5,555 bases of DNA. Origin: Rhizobiaceae bacterium. Lineage in GTDB: Bacteria > Pseudomonadota > Alphaproteobacteria > Rhizobiales > Rhizobiaceae. Shown here piece after piece: positions 1 to 4,291 of this stretch (its first letter is position 1; every line of letters begins with the position of its first letter). The stretch spans positions 1 to 5,555 of the forward strand of contig CAJYRE010000214.1 in the NCBI GenBank assembly GCA_913776675.1, written 5' to 3'. The notes under the pieces are model-generated. The model was not told the origin of the DNA. It did no database searches and saw only the letters and a list, made by a program, of their open reading frames with translations. A program made the translations under genes and the position numbers.

Positions 1-14
1 ACTTTTACAGTCAT
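1..14 (-). CDS. gap: Glyceraldehyde-3-phosphate dehydrogenase, first codons only (partial at window edge)
   Basis: Only four complete codons are visible on the minus strand: ATG at 14-12, then Thr, Val, Lys and the first two bases of a codon beginning GT. A Shine-Dalgarno sequence GGGAG (plus-strand 23-27) lies 8 bases upstream of the ATG, which marks a real start. The N-terminus M-T-V-K-(V) is the typical beginning of rhizobial GAPDH, and in many Rhizobiales gap follows tkt on the same strand; both points are from memory of the family. The enzyme oxidises glyceraldehyde-3-phosphate to 1,3-bisphosphoglycerate with NAD(P) in the cytoplasm. The gene starts 91 bases after the tkt stop, so co-transcription is likely. 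The call rests on a start site, four residues and context, and needs the adjoining sequence. Confidence 0.65.
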
Positions 15-39
15 TGCAGTAACTCCCGCTTCTCAAATC

Positions 40-66
40 GGCCCCGGATCCACATCCGTCCGGGCC
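40..66 (-). other. Hairpin in the tkt-gap intergenic region
   Basis: The arms GGCCC (40-44) plus CGGAT (45-49) pair with ATCCG (54-58) plus GGGCC (62-66). This gives ten base pairs around a CCAC loop, with a three-base bulge TCC at 59-61. In the minus-strand transcript it lies between the tkt stop (106) and the gap ribosome-binding site (23-27). No run of U follows it on the minus strand (next bases GATTTGAG), so it is not a classical rho-independent terminator. It could be a partial attenuator, an RNA-processing site or a 3'-end stabiliser setting the tkt to gap ratio. The pairing is seen directly; the role is inferred. Confidence 0.5.
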
Positions 67-105
67 AATGGTTATTCCGGCGTTTCCGCTGGTTTGGACT
101 GGTTT

Positions 106-2082
106 TTAAGCCAGCTTGGCTTCAGCCGCTTCGACAATCGCCTCAACCGTGATGCCGAAATGCTTGTACAATTCCTTGTATGGGCCCGATGCGCCAAAGC
201 CAGTCATGCCGATAAAGGTACCGTCGGAACCGATGATCTGATCCCAGCCCTGACGGAGCGCCGCTTCCACGCCAATCTTCACCGGAGCCGTACCAATCAC
301 AGCCTTGCGGTAATCTTCGGGCTGCTCGAAGAACAGCTCAAAGCATGGCACGGACACAACACGCGCAGCAATGCCCTTGGAGGCCAGCACTTCGCGCGCC
401 TTGATCGCCAGTTCCACTTCCGAGCCGGTGGCAAAAATCGATACCTTGGCATCAACCGCACCCAACAGCTCGTAAGCACCCTTGGCGGAGAGATTTTCCG
501 CCGAATATTCAGTGCGGGCGGCAATCAGGTTCTGACGGGTCAGGGCCAGTCCCGATGGACGGTCCTGATGGGTCAGGGCAATCTGCCAGCATTCGGCCAC
601 TTCGGTGGCGTCAGCCGGACGGAACATCAACAGGTTCGGAATGGCGCGCAGGGCTGCCATCTGCTCGACCGGCTGATGGGTCGGGCCATCTTCGCCCAGA
701 CCAATCGAATCATGGGTCAGAACGTGGATGACGCGAATGCCCATCAAAGCAGCCAGACGGATAGAAGGACGGCAATAATCCGAGAAGATCAAAAAGCCGC
801 CGGAGTACGGAATCAGACCACCGTGCAAGGCAATGCCGTTCATGGCGGCGGCCATGCCGTGCTCACGAATCCCCCAGTGAACGTAACGCCCGGAGAAGTC
901 CATCGGGGTGATGGATTTGGTCTGGCTGGTCTTGGTGTTGTTGGAGCCGGTCAGGTCGGCAGAACCGCCCAGCGTTTCGGCAACCACACCGTTGATGACT
1001 TCCAGCGCATCCTCGGAGGATTTGCGGGTGGCCAGAACCGGCTTGGTTTCCGCCAGCTTCTTCTTGTAGGCGTCAATGGCAGCGTCAAAACCGGCTGGCA
1101 GCTTGCCTTCAAAACGACGCAGGAACTCATCCTTGAGCGGCGATGCGTCCAAAAGCTTCTGCCAATCAGCATGGGCGCTGGCCCGGCTGCTTGCTGCGTC
1201 GCGCCATGCGGTCAGCACGTCGGCAGGAACCACGAAGGCTTCTTCTTCCCAGCCCAGCGCCTTGCGGGTGGCGGCAATTTCATCGGCACCCAGCGGCGAG
1301 CCGTGAACCTTATGGGTGCCAGCCTTGTTCGGCGAGCCAAAACCAATCACGGTTTTGCAGGCAATCAGGGTTGGCTTTTCAGAGGTCTGGGCCGCTGCAA
1401 TGGCTGCGGCAATGGCTTCCTGATCATGGCCGTCAACCGCCAATGTGTTCCAGCCGGAGGCGCGGAAACGGGCGTGCTGATCGGTGCTGTCGGCCAGCGA
1501 GATCGCGCCATCGATGGAAATGCCGTTATCGTCCCACAGCACGATCAGCTTGTTGAGCTTCAGGTGGCCCGCCAGCGAAATCGCTTCCTGGCTGATGCCT
1601 TCCATCAGGCAGCCGTCGCCTGCAATCACATAGGTATGGTGGTTCATCAACTGGCCACCAAAATCGGCGGCCAGCTTCTTTTCGGCCAGCGCCATGCCCA
1701 CGGCATTCGCAATCCCCTGACCCAGCGGGCCGGTGGTGGTCTCAATACCTTCGATATGGCCATATTCCGGGTGACCCGCAGTTTTGGCCCCCATCTGGCG
1801 GAAATTCTTGATGTCGTCGATGGTGATGTCGTCATAGCCCGTCAAATAGAGCAGCGAATAGAGCAGCATCGAACCATGGCCAGCCGACAGCACGAAGCGA
1901 TCGCGGTTGGCCCATTTAGGGGCTTTGGGATCAAAGCTCAAAAAACGGGTAAAGAGAACGGTGGCAACATCGGCCATTCCCATGGGCATGCCGGGATGAC
2001 CAGAATTGGCCTTTTCAACCGCATCCATGGACAGAAAACGGATTGCATTGGCCATCCGGTTGTGTTGTTCGGGAGAAATCAT
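106..2082 (-). CDS. tkt: Transketolase
   Basis: Complete 658-residue thiamine-diphosphate enzyme, the usual length for bacterial transketolases. It moves two-carbon units between sugar phosphates (for example xylulose-5-P and ribose-5-P to sedoheptulose-7-P and glyceraldehyde-3-P) in the cytoplasmic pentose phosphate pathway. Visible motifs in order: SGHPG with the catalytic His29; SAGHGS around His69; TGPLGQG at 117-123; the ThDP/metal motif from GDG (155-157) to DDNGIS with Asn186; KVHGSP with His260; the GIREHGM segment with the cofactor-activating Glu407; the GEDGPTHQP loop with His469; and phosphate-binding Arg516 in LALTRQ. All three expected domains (PP, Pyr, C-terminal) are present. 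The ATG at 2082 is preceded by an AGGCGGA-like ribosome-binding site (2089-2095), and the protein starts exactly where family members begin. The stop is TAA. It probably forms an operon with the following gap gene and diverges from the DUF4164-zapA genes. Confidence 0.97.
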   Translation of the reverse strand: MISPEQHNRMANAIRFLSMDAVEKANSGHPGMPMGMADVATVLFTRFLSFDPKAPKWANRDRFVLSAGHGSMLLYSLLYLTGYDDITIDDIKNFRQMGAKTAGHPEYGHIEGIETTTGPLGQGIANAVGMALAEKKLAADFGGQLMNHHTYVIAGDGCLMEGISQEAISLAGHLKLNKLIVLWDDNGISIDGAISLADSTDQHARFRASGWNTLAVDGHDQEAIAAAIAAAQTSEKPTLIACKTVIGFGSPNKAGTHKVHGSPLGADEIAATRKALGWEEEAFVVPADVLTAWRDAASSRASAHADWQKLLDASPLKDEFLRRFEGKLPAGFDAAIDAYKKKLAETKPVLATRKSSEDALEVINGVVAETLGGSADLTGSNNTKTSQTKSITPMDFSGRYVHWGIREHGMAAAMNGIALHGGLIPYSGGFLIFSDYCRPSIRLAALMGIRVIHVLTHDSIGLGEDGPTHQPVEQMAALRAIPNLLMFRPADATEVAECWQIALTHQDRPSGLALTRQNLIAARTEYSAENLSAKGAYELLGAVDAKVSIFATGSEVELAIKAREVLASKGIAARVVSVPCFELFFEQPEDYRKAVIGTAPVKIGVEAALRQGWDQIIGSDGTFIGMTGFGASGPYKELYKHFGITVEAIVEAAEAKLA

Positions 2083-2148
2083 GAGTGTTCCGCCTGTTCC
2101 GGGTCTCGATGGACGCCGCCGTCCCGGCGAACGTCAGAAAGCGTCTGA

Positions 2149-2176
2149 TCCTTAGCAGGTGAAACCGCCAAGTCAA
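2149..2176 (-). promoter_or_regulatory. Candidate promoter for tkt
   Basis: On the minus strand a TTGACT -35 box (plus-strand 2171-2176) is separated by 16 bases from TAAGGA (2149-2154), a partial match to a -10 box. Transcription would start near 2142, giving a leader of about 60 bases before the tkt ATG. The -35 match is good, but the -10 match is weak and the spacer one base short. This is a motif-level guess. Confidence 0.3.
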
Positions 2177-2196
2177 TAAAATCGGAGCCGCTTGCC

Positions 2197-2209
2197 TGTC
2201 TTGAAGACA
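2197..2209. promoter_or_regulatory. 13-bp perfect palindrome upstream of tkt, possible operator
   Basis: TGTCTT (2197-2202), a central G, and AAGACA (2204-2209) form a perfect odd-length palindrome. It lies about 20 bases upstream of the candidate tkt -35 box, inside the divergent spacer. The position suits a regulator of tkt-gap, but short palindromes occur by chance and I do not recognise the motif as a named operator. Confidence 0.3.
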
Positions 2210-2258
2210 ATATTTCCATTTTTGCCTTAAAATTGAACAGAGTCTCAGGTTGATGCAA

Positions 2259-2285
2259 ACGCCATCAATCAGCCAGGGATGGCGT
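2259..2285. promoter_or_regulatory. Interrupted 8-bp inverted repeat in the tkt/DUF4164 divergent spacer
   Basis: ACGCCATC (2259-2266) and GATGGCGT (2278-2285) are perfect inverted repeats 11 bases apart, so the half-site centres are 19 bp apart, roughly two helical turns. That geometry suits a dimeric DNA-binding regulator. It is close to the midpoint of the 339-base spacer between tkt and the DUF4164 gene, about 40 bases upstream of the candidate rightward -35 box. The rest of the spacer (2083-2421) shows no gene-like open frame. No regulator is recognised. Confidence 0.35.
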
Positions 2286-2322
2286 CGTCCACAAGCACAA
2301 TGGCCCGTTTTCAGGGCTTTTG

Positions 2323-2352
2323 TTGACGTGGAGCAAATCCAATGGCTAGAGT
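2323..2352 (+). promoter_or_regulatory. Candidate promoter for the DUF4164-zapA genes
   Basis: TTGACG (2323-2328) is a strong -35 match preceded by TTTTG. After 18 bases comes TAGAGT (2347-2352), which shares four of six positions with TATAAT; with a 17-base spacer the alternative -10 would be CTAGAG. Transcription would begin near 2359, about 63 bases ahead of the DUF4164 start. No other rightward promoter of similar quality was seen in the spacer. Confidence 0.4.
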
Positions 2353-2421
2353 TATAAACGAAGTTTGGGTTCCAAGGGGTCGATTCGGCTAGCCTTTTTC
2401 AAGACGCCGGGGCAAGTGATA

Positions 2422-2691
2422 ATGGTGACGGACAGAACAGCAGCCGCGCTCGGAGCATTAAAACAGGCCATCAAGGGCCTGGAAAATGCCATTGATGTGC
2501 GGATAGAGGCTCAGCGCACCAATGGCGAGATTGAGCATGAGATCAGACGCATCCATGCGGATCGGGCCCGCCTTGCGCAAGAGCTGGATCAGTCCCAGTT
2601 TCGCGCAAACCGTCTGGAAGAGGTCAACCGGGAGGTTTCCCGTCGCCTGGTCACGGCCATGGAAACCATCAGAGCGGTGCTGGATCGATAG
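2422..2691 (+). CDS. DUF4164 family small coiled-coil protein
   Basis: An 89-residue protein with no signal peptide or membrane segment. From about residue 5 to 85 it is almost entirely charged, helix-forming sequence with heptad-like spacing of Leu, Ile and Ala (for example GALKQAIKGLENAID, then ARLAQELDQSQFRANRLEEV), so it should be a coiled coil. Size, composition and position directly upstream of zapA fit the DUF4164 family, found mainly in Rhizobiales and without a known biochemical role. The start chosen is ATG 2422. A longer frame opens at TTG 2365, but its extra 19 residues look unlike the helical body. The ribosome-binding site is weak (GGGG at 2409-2412). Its gene shares a strand with zapA, 99 bases apart, so a link to cell division is tempting but is inferred only from context. 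Confidence 0.75.
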   Translation: MVTDRTAAALGALKQAIKGLENAIDVRIEAQRTNGEIEHEIRRIHADRARLAQELDQSQFRANRLEEVNREVSRRLVTAMETIRAVLDR

Positions 2692-2722
2692 ACCGGCTGC
2701 CGCGCATTTTATGTTTATTTGC

Positions 2723-2768
2723 GCATCGGATTGATCCGAAAAGCGGTTCCCGGTTTTCGGTCCGCTGC
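2723..2768. repeat. Rhizobial palindromic intergenic repeat (RIME-like) between DUF4164 and zapA
   Basis: The arms GCATCGGA (2723-2730) and TCCGCTGC (2761-2768) pair with one mismatch. Inside them CCGAAAAGC (2736-2744) pairs with GGTTTTCGG (2752-2760) with one mismatch, around a GGTTCCC-type loop; TTGAT (2731-2735) bulges out. The first part, CGGATTGATCCG, is itself a palindrome. Sequences of the form GCATCGG...CCGAAAA..GGTTCCC...TTTTCGG...GATGC are, as I recall, dispersed in many copies between genes of Agrobacterium, Rhizobium and relatives. I am unsure which named family this belongs to. The element ends three bases before the zapA ribosome-binding site. Confidence 0.7.
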
Positions 2769-2790
2769 TCCAGGGGAAGGCGACATCGAC

Positions 2791-3147
2791 ATGGCACAGG
2801 TCACGGTCAACATTGATGGAAAGCCCTACCGCATGGCCTGCGAAGAGGGGCAGGAAGCACATCTGATTGATCTTGCCAGCCAGTTTGACCGCTATGTGAG
2901 CCATCTGAAAAGCCAGTTTGGCGAGATCGGTGATCTGCGCGTCACCGTGATGGCGGGCATTATGGTTATGGATGAATTGTCCGAACTGAAGCGTCGCCTC
3001 AGCGCCGTTGAAAACTCCTCCGCAGGAGCCAGCAATCGTGAAGAGGCTTTGCTCGCGGCCATCATGGAGCTGACCGAACAGCTCAATGGTGTCACGCGCA
3101 AGTTGATGGCAAAGCCGGAAGCCTCGCCTCCTGAGGTCCACAAATAA
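2791..3147 (+). CDS. zapA: Cell division protein ZapA
   Basis: A 118-residue cytoplasmic protein that binds FtsZ and cross-links its protofilaments, promoting Z-ring assembly. The N-terminal globular part opens with AQVTVNIDGKPYRMAC, the beta-rich start typical of ZapA, followed by the EGQEAHLIDLA segment (19-29) and a long helix from about residue 47 (GDLRVTVMAGIMVMDEL) that continues as a coiled coil (60-107) used for dimer and tetramer formation. Length is normal for alphaproteobacterial ZapA, with a short Pro/Glu-rich tail. The start is ATG 2791, with an excellent ribosome-binding site AGGGGAAGG (2772-2780) ten bases upstream. A longer frame from TTG 2719 lies inside the palindromic repeat and is rejected. 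It follows the DUF4164 gene and precedes 6S RNA, a conserved rhizobial order. Confidence 0.92.
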   Translation: MAQVTVNIDGKPYRMACEEGQEAHLIDLASQFDRYVSHLKSQFGEIGDLRVTVMAGIMVMDELSELKRRLSAVENSSAGASNREEALLAAIMELTEQLNGVTRKLMAKPEASPPEVHK

Positions 3148-3171
3148 ACAAGCACAAAAGCGCATATAGCA

Positions 3172-3200
3172 CTGGCGCCGCAGGGCATTTCAGCCTATAT
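3172..3200 (+). promoter_or_regulatory. Candidate promoter of 6S RNA
   Basis: CTATAT (3195-3200) is a good alphaproteobacterial -10 box. Seventeen bases upstream lies CTGGCG (3172-3177), a weak -35 box. The -10 box ends five bases before G3206, where the closing stem of the 6S RNA begins, so its position fits a start there. The RNA may also be made by read-through from zapA, which ends only 58 bases before it. Confidence 0.45.
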
Positions 3201-3205
3201 CTATT

Positions 3206-3364
3206 GTGCGGTCTGCGCCTCTCGACAGGATAACACAATCCCTGGGGCCATACCCGATCTTGAGGGAGCTGTCCCTGTCCGGACTCGTGGGTTCGGACAT
3301 ATGGCACCCACCTACTTTGTAGGCTCCCAGGATCGAACACTTCCATCGGCTGTGTGGATCGCAC
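3206..3364 (+). ncRNA. ssrS: 6S RNA
   Basis: About 159 bases, directly after zapA, the classic place for 6S RNA in alphaproteobacteria (and zapA/ygfE also neighbours ssrS in E. coli). 6S RNA imitates an open promoter and sequesters housekeeping-sigma RNA polymerase, mostly in stationary phase. The fold can be traced: closing stem GTGCGGTC (3206-3213) with GATCGCAC (3357-3364); then CCTGGG (3241-3246) with CCCAGG (3326-3331); then GCCATA (3247-3252) with TATGGC (3300-3305). A small hairpin CCTAC-TTT-GTAGG (3311-3323) sits on the 3' strand, and an apical stem GTCCG (3277-3281) pairs with CGGAC (3294-3298). The ends are set by the closing stem and may be off by several bases. Short open frames crossing this stretch are not genes. 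No clear terminator follows; the 3' end may be made by processing. Confidence 0.85.
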
Positions 3365-3426
3365 TTATTCATTGTTTTGATACATCGCTCTTTGCTCTTG
3401 TGGCTTGGTGTCGCTCACGCAAAATG

Positions 3427-3448
3427 GCGTCTCAACATTGTGAGGCGT
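3427..3448 (+). promoter_or_regulatory. Hairpin that would cover the ribosome-binding site of the PaiB-family gene
   Basis: GCGTCTCA (3427-3434) can pair over all eight positions, counting two G-U pairs, with TGAGGCGT (3441-3448), leaving a six-base ACATTG loop. The 3' arm contains the Shine-Dalgarno sequence TGAGG (3441-3445), six bases before the ATG at 3452. If formed, it would limit translation. It could equally be a DNA operator half-repeat or chance. The pairing is seen; the function is inferred. Confidence 0.35.
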
Positions 3449-3451
3449 GCC

Positions 3452-4096
3452 ATGTATCAACCTCCCCATTTTCGTCACGACGACCCTGAGGCGCTTTTTG
3501 CCTTTATCCAGCATCATCCACTTGGTCTGCTGATCACCTCTGGCAGTGGCGGCCTGCTGGCCAATCCCCTGCCCTTCCTCCTGCGCCGAAGCAGCACGGA
3601 GACTGAGCCTGACTGTCTGCTGGTGCATCTGGCCCGCGCCAATCCGCAATGGCAGGCCATTGAGGCCGGTGATGAGGTGCTGGTCAGTTTCATGGGAGCC
3701 GATCATTACATCACCCCGGCCTGGTATGCGACCAAGCAGGAAACCGGCAAGGTGGTTCCCACCTGGAATTACCAGATTGTACAGGTGCGCGGCAAAGCCA
3801 AGGTGTATCAGGATGCCAACTGGCTGTTGCAACAGGTCAGCGCCCTCACCGATCAACAGGAAGCCAATCTTGCGAGCCCTTGGGCCGTCAGTGATGCGCC
3901 AGAGAATTTTGTGCAGGCCCAAATGCGCGGCATCGTCGGCATTGAAATTCAGATCACGACGATCGAAGGCAAGCTCAAGGCCAGCCAGAACCGCAACGAG
4001 GCCGATTACACCGGCGTCATCAAGGGGCTGGAGACAGAAGGAACCGACGCTGCCAAAGCAATGGCAGATCTGGTGAAAATAGCCACGGCGCGATAA
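3452..4096 (+). CDS. PaiB-family FMN-binding split-barrel protein (putative negative transcriptional regulator)
   Basis: A 214-residue protein matching the PaiB/FMN-binding family in length and motifs. It begins MYQPPHF. It then shows GLLITSGSGGLLANPLPFLL (25-44), HLARANPQW (59-67), the hallmark segment YITPAWYATKQETGKVVPTWNYQ (86-108) followed by VQVRGKA (110-116), and GIEIQI...GKLKASQNR (163-181) near the C-terminus. The fold is a flavin-reductase-like split barrel that binds FMN. In Bacillus subtilis PaiB is linked to repression of sporulation and protease genes, but in proteobacteria the role is unclear, so the 'regulator' label is inherited. No signal peptide is seen. ATG 3452 is chosen because the family starts here and TGAGG (3441-3445) lies six bases upstream; the in-frame extension from 3377 overlaps the 6S flank. 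It follows 6S RNA and converges with the chemoreceptor gene. Confidence 0.88.
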   Translation: MYQPPHFRHDDPEALFAFIQHHPLGLLITSGSGGLLANPLPFLLRRSSTETEPDCLLVHLARANPQWQAIEAGDEVLVSFMGADHYITPAWYATKQETGKVVPTWNYQIVQVRGKAKVYQDANWLLQQVSALTDQQEANLASPWAVSDAPENFVQAQMRGIVGIEIQITTIEGKLKASQNRNEADYTGVIKGLETEGTDAAKAMADLVKIATAR

Positions 4097-4101
4097 CAAT
4101 A

Positions 4102-4203
4102 CTGCATCATTCGTTAAATCGGAATCGATTTAAGGTGAAAATTATGCAGCAGATGAAAAGTGTTACAGCGCCGTGCGCCATATATGGTGAGAGGCGCTGT
4201 AGC
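4102..4203. repeat. Two-palindrome rhizobial intergenic repeat (RIME1-like)
   Basis: The element has two modules. Module 1 (4102-4149) has outer arms CTGCAT (4102-4107) and ATGCAG (4144-4149) and a perfect inner stem TTAAATCG (4114-4121) with CGATTTAA (4126-4133) around GAAT. Module 2 (4162-4203) has a stem of ten Watson-Crick pairs and one G-U, GTTACAGCGCC with GGCGCTGTAGC, enclosing the self-complementary CCATATATGG (4178-4187). The linker is GATGAAAAGT-like. About 100 bases with two large palindromes, plus the conserved TTAAATCGGAATCGATTTAA and ACAGCGCC blocks, fits my memory of a mosaic element repeated many times in Rhizobium and Agrobacterium. It begins six bases after the PaiB-family stop codon and may help end or stabilise that transcript. 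Confidence 0.75.
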
Positions 4204-4224
4204 GGGCTGCAAAAACAAACATGC

Positions 4225-4258
4225 AACACGGCCCGGATGTTGCCATCCGGGCCGCGTT
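4225..4258 (-). terminator. Rho-independent terminator of the chemoreceptor gene
   Basis: A perfect 11-bp stem, CGGCCCGGATG (4229-4239) with CATCCGGGCCG (4244-4254), closes on a TTGC loop and extends by three more pairs beyond one mismatch (4225-4227 with 4256-4258). Read on the minus strand it is followed by GCATGTTTGTTTTTG, a U-rich tail. It starts 20 bases after the chemoreceptor stop codon. On the plus strand the tail is poor in T, so termination of the PaiB-family transcript here would be weaker. Confidence 0.85.
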
Positions 4259-4264
4259 ATCAAT

Positions 4265-4291
4265 CTCAGAACTCTTGCTCAGAACTCTTGC
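4265..4291. repeat. 13-bp tandem duplication over the chemoreceptor stop codon
   Basis: The 13-base unit CTCAGAACTCTTG occurs twice head to tail (4265-4277 and 4278-4290), both copies identical, and the period continues one more base to 4291. On the minus strand the first-read copy encodes Gln-Glu-Phe and the TGA stop; the second copy lies just after the stop. Because 13 is not a multiple of three, the copy is not in frame and leaves the protein unchanged. Confidence 0.9.

Noticed and set aside
94..2148. A 684-codon open frame on the plus strand, antisense to transketolase
   Set aside because: Its codon boundaries coincide with those of tkt, so plus-strand stops can only arise from TTA, CTA or TCA codons in tkt, which highly expressed GC-rich rhizobial genes avoid. 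The product has no recognisable domain and its start has no convincing ribosome-binding site, while tkt shows all catalytic motifs.
2365..2421. A longer N-terminus for the DUF4164 protein starting at TTG 2365
   Set aside because: The extra 19 residues do not resemble the helical body, and the ATG at 2422 gives the size expected of the family.
2719..2790. A longer N-terminus for ZapA starting at TTG 2719
   Set aside because: It would be translated from the palindromic repeat, and a strong ribosome-binding site at 2772-2780 serves the ATG at 2791, where ZapA proteins begin.
2458..3165. A 235-codon open frame on the minus strand across DUF4164 and zapA
   Set aside because: It is in the codon-aligned antisense phase of both real genes, runs through the palindromic repeat, and has no recognisable domain; the same codon-bias explanation applies.
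3092..3372. Short minus-strand open frames (60 and 90 codons) through the 6S RNA region
   Set aside because: They lie on the opposite strand of a structured RNA gene, overlap the zapA 3' end, and show no domain or convincing start.
3427..3451. FMN riboswitch ahead of the FMN-binding protein gene
   Set aside because: The leader between 6S RNA and the start codon is under 90 bases and lacks the multi-helix conserved core of that riboswitch.
3365..4099. A 244-codon open frame on the minus strand antisense to the PaiB-family gene
   Set aside because: Codon boundaries align with the PaiB-family gene, whose family motifs are unmistakable; the antisense product is low-complexity and unlike any known family.
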